The notes under the pieces are model-generated. The model was given only the letters and a program-made list of their open reading frames with translations. It had not been told where the DNA came from and did not search any database. DNA of 17,085 nucleotides from Clostridiales bacterium UBA1234 (GTDB lineage: Bacteria; Bacillota; Clostridia; TANB77; UBA1234), in NCBI GenBank assembly GCA_002308995.1, contig DBWQ01000024.1, positions 8,837-25,921 of the forward strand. Direction: 5' to 3'. Positions 6,014-12,242 of the stretch are shown here, piece by piece. The translations under genes and the position numbers were made by a program. Position 1 is the first letter of the stretch, and each line of letters starts with the position of its first letter.

Positions 6014-6757
6014 ATGAACGAATATATTAATCTAACTTTAGACAACATTGACGAAGAACACATTTGCTGTGCGATTGGTGATCCAAAGCACCAAGAAGGT
6101 GTAGATAAAAAGAAAGAATGGATGAAGAAGAAATTAAAAGAGGGGCATGTATTTAGAAGACTAAATGCCAGAGGCAAAATCTTTATAGAATACGAGCCGC
6201 TAGATACCGCGTGGGTGCCAATTAGTGGCAAGAATTATGAATATATTTACTGCTTATGGGTAGCAGGAAGCTTTAAAGGAAAGGGCGTTGGTAGAGAGCT
6301 ATTAGAGTATGCCATTGATGATGCGAAAAAGCAAAAACGAAATGGCATTTGTACGCTTGTTTCTAAAAAGAAAAAGCCATTTTTAGGAGAGAAAAAATTC
6401 TTTGAACATTTTGGATTTGAAGTGGTAGATTCTGTGGGAGATTATGAATTAATGGCACTTGCCTTCAAAAAAGGTGACACACCCAAATTTAACGATAATG
6501 CTCGTGAAATGAAAATCAAGGATAAAGATTTTACCATCTATTATAGCAACGAATGCCCATACGTAGAATACGAAGTAAAAGAACTATCAGACTATGCTAA
6601 AAAGAAAAAAATCAAACTAAACTTTGTGAAAATCGATACCTTAAAGAAAGCAAAAGAAGCACCATGCGTATTCAACAATTGGGCAAACTTTTATCAGGGA
6701 AAGTTTATATCCAATACGATATTAAATGCGAATGCGTTAGAGAAGCTATTGAAATAA
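6014..6757 (+). CDS. YoaP-type GNAT N-acetyltransferase
   Basis: A 247-residue two-part protein. The N-terminal part is a GNAT acetyltransferase: YIYCLWVAGSF strand, then the acetyl-CoA pyrophosphate loop K88-G-K-G-V-G93 and helix RELLEYAIDDA; the first loop residue is K instead of the usual Q/R. From about residue 165 a second module follows (FTIYYSNECPYVEYEVKEL and APCVFNNWANFYQGKFISN), which matches the YoaP C-terminal domain, with a thioredoxin-like CP motif. Total length agrees with B. subtilis YoaP (about 250 residues). The acceptor substrate is unknown. The start follows AAGGGGG by about 9 nt. It is a single-gene unit, with a terminator before it and a repeat directly after it. Confidence 0.85.
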   Translation: MNEYINLTLDNIDEEHICCAIGDPKHQEGVDKKKEWMKKKLKEGHVFRRLNARGKIFIEYEPLDTAWVPISGKNYEYIYCLWVAGSFKGKGVGRELLEYAIDDAKKQKRNGICTLVSKKKKPFLGEKKFFEHFGFEVVDSVGDYELMALAFKKGDTPKFNDNAREMKIKDKDFTIYYSNECPYVEYEVKELSDYAKKKKIKLNFVKIDTLKKAKEAPCVFNNWANFYQGKFISNTILNANALEKLLK

Positions 6758-6762
6758 GAAAG

Positions 6763-6793
6763 CCGGACATGGGGACGTCCATCAAAAGTCCGG
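6763..6793 (+). repeat. 26-nt GGACGTCC element, copy 4 (best hairpin)
   Basis: CCGGACATGGGGACGTCC then ATCAAAAGTCCGG. Outer CCGGAC/GTCCGG stem, inner ATGG/CCAT around GGACGT. It lies 5 bp after the acetyltransferase stop, so it may double as an RNA 3' end structure, though no T-run follows. Confidence 0.75.
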
Positions 6794-6821
6794 AAACGTT
6801 AATCACATTGGAAGTGAGAAA

Positions 6822-7538
6822 ATGAACGAATTATTTGTCAAACGTGTCACCTATCAAAAAGAAGAGGTAGATACTTCAAAATATCCCTATAACGTGAAAT
6901 GCTTAGAAGGCTTTGAATCTTTAGATTTCGATACACCCGTTACCTTTTTCTATGGCGAAAACGGTGTGGGAAAATCGACACTTGTGGAAGCCATGGCAAT
7001 ATGCTTGGGGCTTAATCCAGAAGGTGGCAGTAACCAAATGCAGTTTTCTAACTTCGATGATTACTCCGATTTATATAAGCATTTAACGATTAGCAAATTT
7101 GGCGTGCCAAAGACCAAGTTCTTTTTGCGTGCAGAATCATTTTTTAATGTAGCAACCGATATTAGCAACAATGGCGATTTGTTTTTGCAATATGGCGGAG
7201 ATTTACATGAATGTTCACATGGAGAATCTTTCTTAAAACTTGTGGAAAATCGCTTTTGGAATAAAGGGTTATATCTTTTAGATGAGCCAGAAGCTGCGCT
7301 ATCCCCGCAAAGACAGATGACACTTCTTTGCTATATTCACAATTTGGCACAAAATGGATCCCAGTTTATTATTGCCACGCATTCACCAATTCTACTTTCG
7401 TATCAATATGGAAAAATCATTGACATGAACAATCACATGAAAGAAATTTCTTATGAAGAAACTCAAGTATATAAAATTTATAAAGATTTTTTGAATAATC
7501 CCTACGGAATGCAGAAGGTGTTATTTGAAGAAGAATAG
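6822..7538 (+). CDS. AAA/ABC-type ATPase, compact
   Basis: A 238-residue ATPase of the AAA_21/RecF-like class: Walker A GENGVGKST (residues 45-53), signature-like SHGES (132-136), Walker B LYLLDEPEAALS (150-161) and H187 in ATHSPILLS. The two halves are joined by only about 80 residues with no coiled coil, so it is not an SMC or Rad50 protein; such stand-alone ATPases are common in Firmicutes, and some belong to OLD- or toxin-like pairs. No nuclease or TOPRIM domain follows. The next gene starts 10 bp later and encodes an unrelated membrane protein. The start follows GGAAGTGAG. Function is unknown beyond ATP binding and hydrolysis. Confidence 0.85.
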   Translation: MNELFVKRVTYQKEEVDTSKYPYNVKCLEGFESLDFDTPVTFFYGENGVGKSTLVEAMAICLGLNPEGGSNQMQFSNFDDYSDLYKHLTISKFGVPKTKFFLRAESFFNVATDISNNGDLFLQYGGDLHECSHGESFLKLVENRFWNKGLYLLDEPEAALSPQRQMTLLCYIHNLAQNGSQFIIATHSPILLSYQYGKIIDMNNHMKEISYEETQVYKIYKDFLNNPYGMQKVLFEEE

Positions 7539-7548
7539 GAGGAAAAGT

Positions 7549-7962
7549 ATGATTTTTTGGATGATTTGGTTTTCAATTGGGGCACTTTTTTTTGCGATTG
7601 GTTTGATACTAATATTAGGAGGTTCTTTTAAAGAAAAAAGATGTTGTGAAGAGACGATAGCAATTGTAGAAAAGGTTGATACTGAAACTGTCGTTGAAAG
7701 AAGTAGACAGAGACAAAGGAGTACTTTTTATACTCCATTTGTTAAGTATACAGTTGAAGGTCAAGAGATTAGAAAAAAGTCCTTTGGAAGTACGACAAAA
7801 TATAAAGAAGGACAAGAGGTTTCCTTATACTACAATCCTCAAAAACCAACGGATTGTTATATTGACAAAGAAACAAAAATGGCAAAAGTGATGGGAGTAA
7901 TGCTAGGTTTTATGGGAATAATTGTTATGGCTGTTGGTAGAGTATTTCTAAAATTAATGTAA
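7549..7962 (+). CDS. DUF3592 membrane protein
   Basis: A 137-residue protein with a first span at about residues 2-24, an outer or periplasm-facing domain, and a second span at about 112-135. The middle domain has the DUF3592 pattern: AIVEKVDTETVVER, then FYTPFVKYTVEGQEI, then YKEGQEVSLYYNPQKPTDCY. This is usual length for the family, whose role is unknown. The start at 7549 has AGGAGG 6-7 nt upstream; an alternative start 8 codons earlier lies inside the end of the ATPase gene and lacks such a site. It is cotranscribed with the ATPase gene (10 bp apart). Confidence 0.85.
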   Translation: MIFWMIWFSIGALFFAIGLILILGGSFKEKRCCEETIAIVEKVDTETVVERSRQRQRSTFYTPFVKYTVEGQEIRKKSFGSTTKYKEGQEVSLYYNPQKPTDCYIDKETKMAKVMGVMLGFMGIIVMAVGRVFLKLM

Positions 7963-7996
7963 AGGAAAATTAAGAAAAATAGCGTTCTCAATTATT

Positions 7997-8025
7997 GGTT
8001 GAGTTGAAATTTTTTGAACTCAACC
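7997..8025. other. Inverted repeat between DUF3592 and XRE genes
   Basis: GGTTGAGTT and AACTCAACC are perfect 9-bp arms around an 11-nt A/T-rich centre. No T-run follows, so it is a poor terminator; it could be an RNA 3' end or an operator for the XRE gene 60 bp on. A weak TAGATT/TACACT pair (8035-8063) lies between. Confidence 0.5.
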
Positions 8026-8085
8026 ACCAGTTTGTAGATTTTACCTTATGGAAAGGTTACACTAAGAGTAGAAGGAGGAAGGAAA

Positions 8086-8697
8086 ATGGACCAAATCAAA
8101 ATTGGAAAATTTATTGCCGAAAGTCGCAAAAAAGTAGGTTTCACACAAGCAGAACTTGCCGAAAAACTAAGCATCACGGATAGAGCAGTATCTAAATGGG
8201 AAACAGGAAAATCCCTTCCAGATTCCTCCATCATGCTGGAATTATGCAAAGAGCTAAAAATTAGTGTGAACGAATTATTAAGTGGGGAGGCGATTCAAAT
8301 GGAAAAATATGATGAGAATGTAGAAAAAACAATGTTGGAGTTGGTGAAGCAAAAAGAAGAAGCAGATAAAAGACTACTTATGCTAGAATTGGTGATGGGA
8401 ACCATCGTGGTAATTGCCTTTGTTTTTTGGGTAATGGTGGCATCATTCATCGATGTTCCAGAAAGTACAAGGCTAATGATGATTATTCCAGCTATGATAT
8501 TCATTTTTATTACAGCATTTATACTGGTAAAAATAGAGCAAGTAGCAGGTTACTATGAATGTGCCAAATGCCACCATCGCTACGTACCAACGTATTCAAG
8601 CGTTGTTTGGGCACCACACATCGGTAGAACCCGCTACATGAGATGCCCTAAGTGCAACGAAAAAAGTTGGCAGAAGAAAGTCATTAGTAAAGAATAA
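8086..8697 (+). CDS. XRE regulator with membrane spans and zinc ribbon
   Basis: A 203-residue protein. Residues 5-60 are a Cro/C1-type helix-turn-helix (FIAESRKKVGFTQAELAEKL, SITDRAVSKWETGKSLPD, LCKELKISVNELLSGE). A charged helix leads to two hydrophobic spans (about 102-122 and 130-148), and the C-terminus holds CAKC (159, 162) and CPKC (187, 190), a probable zinc ribbon. XRE proteins with membrane tails are common in Lachnospiraceae; the zinc ribbon at the end is less ordinary. The protein would be membrane-bound with both the DNA-binding and zinc modules on the cytoplasmic side. The start follows GAAGGAGG. A terminator formed by the 142-nt repeat follows. Targets are unknown; the 9-bp dyad upstream is a candidate self-operator. 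Confidence 0.88.
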   Translation: MDQIKIGKFIAESRKKVGFTQAELAEKLSITDRAVSKWETGKSLPDSSIMLELCKELKISVNELLSGEAIQMEKYDENVEKTMLELVKQKEEADKRLLMLELVMGTIVVIAFVFWVMVASFIDVPESTRLMMIIPAMIFIFITAFILVKIEQVAGYYECAKCHHRYVPTYSSVVWAPHIGRTRYMRCPKCNEKSWQKKVISKE

Positions 8698-8705
8698 GAA
8701 CGAAA

Positions 8706-8847
8706 CGAACAAGAGGGACGCTGGATTTTGGCCGGCGTCCTTTTTTAGACCCCTTCTTGCACAAGGCTTACAAGATCCGGCAAGCGACCAAAAGGGACAG
8801 ACCTTCGGAACATGCTCAGCCACAAGGGGTTCAAAAATCAAAAAACA
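8706..8847 (+). repeat. 142-nt structured repeat, copy B
   Basis: Same length as copy A and no gaps against it. Arms TTTTGGCCG (8726-8734) and CGACCAAAA (8785-8793) are 50 nt apart, with one mismatch. GACCCCTT pairs with AAGGGGTTC, where copy A has the altered but still pairing AATCCTT and AAGGAGTT. The variable TCCG-gc-AAG pairs with CTTCGGA. Differences from A cluster in three short blocks (positions about 31-36, 71-78 and 102-110 of the element). It directly follows the XRE gene. Confidence 0.8.
8716..8746 (+). terminator. Intrinsic terminator inside repeat copy B
   Basis: GGACGCTGG (8716-8724) pairs with CCGGCGTCC (8732-8740), 9 bp with one wobble, loop ATTTTGG, followed by TTTTTT. Copies A and C lack the second arm, so this is special to B. 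It would end the XRE transcript. Confidence 0.75.
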
Positions 8848-8866
8848 GCCAAAAAAGGACTGTTTT
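8842..8866 (+). terminator. Weak hairpin at the end of repeat copy B
   Basis: AAAACAG/CTGTTTT with CC/GG inside and an A6 loop. It has A before and T within the arm, so it could act as a back-up terminator. Confidence 0.4.
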
Positions 8867-8894
8867 AATAAGGCTTGTAACTCAAGGCTACCTC

Positions 8895-8923
8895 TTGAAT
8901 GAGTGCTTTTTCTAAGATATAAT
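8895..8923 (+). promoter_or_regulatory. Promoter of the nitroreductase-GNAT-DUF4298 operon
   Basis: TTGAAT, 17-nt spacer, perfect TATAAT, 25 bp before the chosen start codon. Confidence 0.8.
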
Positions 8924-8948
8924 ACAAGCTAATGGAGGTGTGATGTTT

Positions 8949-9698
8949 ATGGACTCTAAATTGTACGATATGATTTTCAAACGTAAGTCATTTCATTTGT
9001 TTCGAGGAGTTGGTGATGAAAAAATTACCGAGGAAGAATTAAAAGACATCGAAACAGAATTTGCCAAGATGAAGCCATTGGTAGAAGATATTCAGGTGAA
9101 AATAAAAATCGTGAAAGATTCCACTACTTGTAAAAGAGGGCAAGAATACTTAATTTTGTTCTATTCCGAAAAGAAGGAGAATTTCCTTCAAAACATTGGC
9201 TATTTGGGAGAACAGTTGGATTTATACTTGGTATCCAAAAACATTGGTACTCTTTGGTTTGGTATTGGCAAAGTGGAAGAAAAGCAAGTAGAGGGGCTGG
9301 ATTTTGTGATAATGATGGCCATCCACAAAGTAGATAGCACAGATAAATTTAGAAAAGACATGTACAAAAGTAAGCGAAAAGATTTTAATGAGGTGTGGCA
9401 AGGTGACTATTTTATTGAGGTGGGAAACATTGCCCGCTTTGCACCAAGTGCTTGTAATTCACAGCCATGGCGAGTAGAAAATACTGAAAACGAAATCAAA
9501 GTGTATCGCCATAAAGGTAGGCGCGGCATCATGCCAAAGGAGTTTATGAAGTATTATAATCAAATTGATATGGGTATCTTTCTATGCTTTTTGGAGCTTT
9601 GCTTAGCACACGAAAATATTTCGTTTGAGAGAGAAATGTATGAGGAAAAAGATCATGATGCAGAAGAAAATTTGACGGCAGTGTATCAAACAAAATGA
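8949..9698 (+). CDS. Nitroreductase-family protein (TM1586-type)
   Basis: Encodes 249 residues from the ATG at 8949; GTG at 8940 and ATG at 8943 are in frame, but GGAGG at 8934-8938 sits too close to them. The N-terminus has R12-K-S14, the usual FMN phosphate contact of nitroreductases, and NIARFAPSACNSQPWRVE at about residues 162-179 is the hallmark of the putative TM nitroreductase family, in which two half-domains form one FMN-binding unit. These flavoproteins reduce substrates with NAD(P)H, but the substrate here is unknown. It is the first gene of an operon with a GNAT acetyltransferase (30 bp later) and a DUF4298 protein; that mix does not point to a pathway. Confidence 0.82.
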   Translation: MDSKLYDMIFKRKSFHLFRGVGDEKITEEELKDIETEFAKMKPLVEDIQVKIKIVKDSTTCKRGQEYLILFYSEKKENFLQNIGYLGEQLDLYLVSKNIGTLWFGIGKVEEKQVEGLDFVIMMAIHKVDSTDKFRKDMYKSKRKDFNEVWQGDYFIEVGNIARFAPSACNSQPWRVENTENEIKVYRHKGRRGIMPKEFMKYYNQIDMGIFLCFLELCLAHENISFEREMYEEKDHDAEENLTAVYQTK

Positions 9699-9728
9699 AA
9701 ATTTTTTGTTAAGAAGAAGGAAAACAAG

Positions 9729-10178
9729 ATGGAAATCGTCAATTTAAAAAATCGATTAGAATTTATAAAGGAAGTAGCCATGTTGGAGCGTGAAGAGTGG
9801 GGCTCCAATAGTAGCAAAACGATAGAAGAAAAAGTGAATAAAATAAAATCGAATTTTCAGAATCCGTATTTTGAAAAATTGTTATTAATTGATGGCTCTA
9901 CACTGATTGGCTTTATTTCGATGTTTGAATACGATATGGAAGAACGCAAAGACTTATCTCCATGGTATGCCACGATGTATGTGAAAAAAGAGTATCGAGG
10001 AAAAGGATATTCTAAACTTTTAAATGATGCCATTTTACAATGTGCCAAAGAAAAAGGCATTGAAAAGTTATATTTAAAAACCACATTGAAAAATTACTAC
10101 GAAAAGTTTGGCGCCATACCGATGGGAATGCAAGGGGAGGAACAACTTTTGTACTTCGATTTAAAGGAGGCTACTTAA
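9729..10178 (+). CDS. GNAT-family N-acetyltransferase
   Basis: A 149-residue protein with the full GNAT order: N-terminal helix LEREEWGSN, strand LLLIDGSTLIGFISMFEYD, strand ATMYVKKEY, the acetyl-CoA loop R90-G-K-G-Y-S95, then the helix SKLLNDAILQCAKEKGI and the C-terminal YLKTTLKNYYEKFGAIPMG. The loop follows the Q/R-x-x-G-x-G/A pattern except for the last residue, S. Acceptor unknown. Middle gene of the operon; the stop is immediately followed by the next ATG, with that gene's AAAGGAGG site inside this coding end. Confidence 0.9.
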   Translation: MEIVNLKNRLEFIKEVAMLEREEWGSNSSKTIEEKVNKIKSNFQNPYFEKLLLIDGSTLIGFISMFEYDMEERKDLSPWYATMYVKKEYRGKGYSKLLNDAILQCAKEKGIEKLYLKTTLKNYYEKFGAIPMGMQGEEQLLYFDLKEAT

Positions 10179-10460
10179 ATGATAGAACGCATTCAAAAAA
10201 ATGAAGAGCGACTAGATAGAGCCGTGAAAAGTGTGAAAATGTTAGGTGAAGCCATAGAAAACTTCAAAAAATGTCAAAAAGACATCCAGTTACTTAACCG
10301 CTATTATGGCAGTAAAAATTGGTTTCAAGATAAGAAAGCGTATGAAGAGGGAAAACTTCCTAAAATCAAAGCAGGCGTCTTAAGCGAAGATGCCGTATGG
10401 AACATGGATGAAGAACTAAATGAAATGATGCAAGAAATGAAGAAAATCGTTAAGAAATAA
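10179..10460 (+). CDS. DUF4298 protein
   Basis: A 93-residue, charged helical protein: MIERIQKNEERLDRAVKSVK, then LLNRYYGSKNWFQDKKAYEE, then LPKIKAGVLSEDAVWNMDEE. The YY.S..W..D and LP....GVLSED stretches are the DUF4298 pattern, and the length is usual. Members often sit beside acetyltransferases, nitroreductases or iron-sulfur enzymes; function unknown. Translation is coupled to the GNAT gene, since the stop and start touch. The operon ends at a 60-nt hairpin derived from the 142-nt repeat. Confidence 0.87.
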   Translation: MIERIQKNEERLDRAVKSVKMLGEAIENFKKCQKDIQLLNRYYGSKNWFQDKKAYEEGKLPKIKAGVLSEDAVWNMDEELNEMMQEMKKIVKK

Positions 10461-10464
10461 CAAT

Positions 10465-10524
10465 CAAAAGGGACATGCCTCAAAATCTACAGCTGCAAGC
10501 TTTTGTAGAGGCCTGTCCCTTTTG
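10465..10524 (+). terminator. Long hairpin, probable operon terminator
   Basis: CAAAAGGGACATGCCTC (10465-10481) pairs with GAGGCCTGTCCCTTTTG (10508-10524), 17 bp with a single mismatch; inside, TCTACA/TGTAGA and GCT/AGC continue the stem. The T-run is only four long, so termination may be partial. It lies 5 bp beyond the DUF4298 stop. Confidence 0.6.
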
Positions 10525-10604
10525 GTCGGAAGGTATGCTTGGAAATCCTTGTGCGAGAGCACTTTTAAAATTGAGTTGCGACCAAAATCCAGCGTCCCTC
10601 TTGG
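10465..10604 (-). repeat. 142-nt structured repeat, copy C (inverted)
   Basis: Read on the minus strand it starts CCAAGAGGGACGCTGG and carries the arms TTTTGGTCG and CGACCAAAA, exactly 50 nt apart as in A and B (plus-strand positions 10579-10587 and 10520-10528). The inner hairpin is GTGC/GCAC where A has CTTC/GAAG. The last 50 nt differ from A and B: the AAAAGGGACAGGCCTC core is followed by an inverted near-copy of itself, so C ends in a long hairpin. Confidence 0.75.
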
Positions 10605-10625
10605 CCGGGTGTCCTTAATTAACAG

Positions 10626-10654
10626 TTGACATATTCAGTAATTCGTGATATTAT
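10626..10654 (+). promoter_or_regulatory. Strong promoter of the 283-aa orphan
   Basis: TTGACA, 17-nt spacer, TATTAT; predicted start near 10661. Confidence 0.8.
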
Positions 10655-10660
10655 GCTGGC

Positions 10661-10809
10661 AAGAGCTATTCTTGAATGGCCTTTTTGCAATTATAAAAAG
10701 GGGGTAGATACTCTAGTTTGCCACGATGTGTGGCGGTTTGATGTTCTTGAAGGAGGAACAGGTAATTAACGAGCAATTCGGCCTTGGTATCTAAAAAAGG
10801 AGTTTCATT
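10661..10809 (+). other. 149-nt leader of the 283-aa orphan
   Basis: The leader is far longer than needed for translation. It holds two small hairpins, CCTTTTT/AAAAAGG (10680-10701) and GCCAC/GTGGC (10720-10734). A strong AAGGAGG at about 10750 has no start codon at the right distance. A 22-codon frame (10726-10794, MCGGLMFLKEEQVINEQFGL then GI) lacks a ribosome site of its own. It could be a cis-regulatory leader or the remnant of a lost small gene; it matches no riboswitch I know. Confidence 0.4.
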
Positions 10810-11661
10810 ATGGCAAAATCGAAGTGGAATCGTATGGTGACTATTCCGGTCTACCGGCTTTCTCAAGCGGAACTGGAAGAGGCCATTCACGATTGGGCTG
10901 AGGGATCCGAGGATCTGGAAGAGTTGCTCTGGCTCTGCTATAAATCGCATGTGGAAACCAGTAGCTGTTGTGCCAACTGGTACATCGACTTTCGGATTGA
11001 TTCCAGCAATCGTGAATATCTGAAGCGTATGCTTGCGCTTGCTGAAGATGTGGAGGAGTCTCAAGTACACATCTTGCCGCATGCCGCTAACTTTTACTGT
11101 GGCCCAGACTGGTGGCGCGAAGATATCGGCATTAACACGCCTGGGTACGGCGAAATTCTCTTTCAGGCACTGAAGGGTGCTTTTACCGAAGAGGATGTTC
11201 CTAAGGGATGCTATCCTCGCATCCTGGATCTTTACGACTTCCTCAAAGACAAGGAAGCAGATCTTTCGATTCGCTTGAAGCGAAACAAAAGAGGGCAGTA
11301 TCGCCTTGCTTTTGAAGCCAAAAAGTCGAACCCGAATATTGGCTTCTTTGTCAAGCTTCTTCATTTTACGGACCTTTCACGGTACTGTCATGGCTACGAG
11401 CGCGAAAGATACTATGAGTGCGTTTGCCATGCCGATACCTACGAGGAAATGAACGAGAAGATTGACAAAATCCTGAAAGTTTTTCAGGAAAAATGGGATT
11501 TGGTTCCGCCCACCGAATTTACGGATAACATGACGCTCTTGGAAAAGGCGGTGATGATGCGTAAAAAGTTTGGCGGTACTCCTGAGGGGGTACAAAAGCT
11601 GAACCAGTGGATCAACGAGAATAAAGATCCCGAAGATCGTGAAGTTCACTATCAGTTCTAA
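10810..11661 (+). CDS. Hypothetical 283-aa protein, G+C-rich orphan
   Basis: A soluble, acidic protein without signal or spans. I do not recognise it. The N-terminal third has LSQAELEEAIHDWAEGSEDL and several cysteines (C43, C53, C54, not paired as CXXC); the middle has NFYCGPDWWREDIGINTPGY and YPRILDLYDFLKDKEADLSI; a lysine/arginine strand LKRNKRGQYRLAFEAKKSN follows; the end has a helix MTLLEKAVMMRKKFGGTPEG. Start by AGGAG 7 nt upstream. Lines I counted run 43-55% G+C against about 35% around it, and codons such as CTG, GCG, CGG and CGT are frequent, unlike neighbours, which suggests acquisition. It is an isolated unit with its own promoter, long leader and strong terminator, directly beside repeat copy C. 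Confidence 0.8.
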   Translation: MAKSKWNRMVTIPVYRLSQAELEEAIHDWAEGSEDLEELLWLCYKSHVETSSCCANWYIDFRIDSSNREYLKRMLALAEDVEESQVHILPHAANFYCGPDWWREDIGINTPGYGEILFQALKGAFTEEDVPKGCYPRILDLYDFLKDKEADLSIRLKRNKRGQYRLAFEAKKSNPNIGFFVKLLHFTDLSRYCHGYERERYYECVCHADTYEEMNEKIDKILKVFQEKWDLVPPTEFTDNMTLLEKAVMMRKKFGGTPEGVQKLNQWINENKDPEDREVHYQF

Positions 11662-11668
11662 CTAAAAG

Positions 11669-11703
11669 GAAGCCGAGAATCCATCTGGATTCTCGGCTTC
11701 TTT
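11669..11703. terminator. Bidirectional terminator between convergent genes
   Basis: GAAGCCGAGAATCC and GGATTCTCGGCTTC, 14 bp perfect with an ATCT loop; TTT follows on the plus strand, and CCTTTTAG on the minus strand. It serves the 283-aa gene and the converging Nudix gene. Confidence 0.85.
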
Positions 11704-11711
11704 ACTATTGA

Positions 11712-12140
11712 TCAAGCTTTTCCGTTTTCAAATATTTCGATGATTTGACCTTTCACACTCTCCCAAAATTCTTTTAAATTATCATATGTTAAAATATCAT
11801 ACACTTCCTCTATCGGAAACCAGTGAAATTCTTCTTTGTCAATTTCTGCAATTTCCTTGGTAGTAGGCCCATCATCGATGGCTAAATACATATAGTTCAC
11901 AGCTTCTTCTCCACGAGGCGTGGTATAACGTATCACACCGATTTCTTGATTCGACACTAGGTGATTGGCACGCATCGTTTCTTCTTCGGTTTCGCGCACC
12001 GCACACTCGGCTAGTGTTTCGCCAGCTTCTAGATGCCCTTTTGGAAAAGAGTAATCTTTTAAACGTGGACGATACACCAAGCAAATCTTCTTTGTTTCCA
12101 AATTGATTAGCACGGTTCCTGCTTTTTGAACTTCCATCAT
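11712..12140 (-). CDS. Nudix hydrolase
   Basis: A 142-residue MutT/Nudix protein. The Nudix box reads G35-x5-E41-x7-R49-E50-T-E-E53-E54: the metal-binding REXXEE glutamates are all present, but the glycine near the end of the canonical box is M56. SFPKGHLEAGE before it is typical of diadenosine polyphosphate (Ap4A) hydrolase-like members. VYRPRLKDYSFPKGH and the late EEFHWFPIEEV fit the fold. Substrate not decided by sequence; dinucleoside polyphosphate or oxidised nucleotide are the usual options. The start is the first of two adjacent ATGs, 5 nt behind AAAGGAGG. Transcribed away from the 364-aa orphan from a TTTACT/TATAAT promoter. Confidence 0.92.
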   Translation of the reverse strand: MMEVQKAGTVLINLETKKICLVYRPRLKDYSFPKGHLEAGETLAECAVRETEEETMRANHLVSNQEIGVIRYTTPRGEEAVNYMYLAIDDGPTTKEIAEIDKEEFHWFPIEEVYDILTYDNLKEFWESVKGQIIEIFENGKA

Positions 12141-12201
12141 AAAAACCTCCTTTTAGATGTTCGTCTTAAAAATAGCCCTTGGCGCTCTAAAATCTTTCTT
12201 C

Positions 12202-12230
12202 ATTATAATGATTCAAATAAAGAAAGTAAA
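12202..12230 (-). promoter_or_regulatory. Promoter of the Nudix gene
   Basis: On the minus strand: TTTACT, 17-nt spacer, TATAAT. The -10 lies in CATTATAATG, which is self-complementary. Confidence 0.6.
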
Positions 12231-12242
12231 GAGGAAATCGTG

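Noticed and set aside
7997..8025. Inverted repeat as an intrinsic terminator
   Set aside because: The arms are perfect, but no T-run follows on either strand, so it is listed only as an inverted repeat.
7995..8183. Plus-strand frame over the XRE gene start
   Set aside because: Out of frame with the clear helix-turn-helix gene, and basic composition of a shadow frame.
2692..10604. 142-nt repeats as CRISPR or as one transposon
   Set aside because: Only three copies, far apart, with no regular spacers and no cas genes; no transposase or matching target duplications between them.
10726..10794. 22-codon leader peptide gene
   Set aside because: No ribosome site in front of its ATG, no run of a single amino acid, and no terminator/antiterminator pair; kept only as part of the leader.
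10666..11364. Minus-strand 232-residue frame opposite the 283-aa gene
   Set aside because: Long only because the plus-strand gene is G+C-rich; no ribosome site, and it would run through the strong plus-strand promoter and leader.
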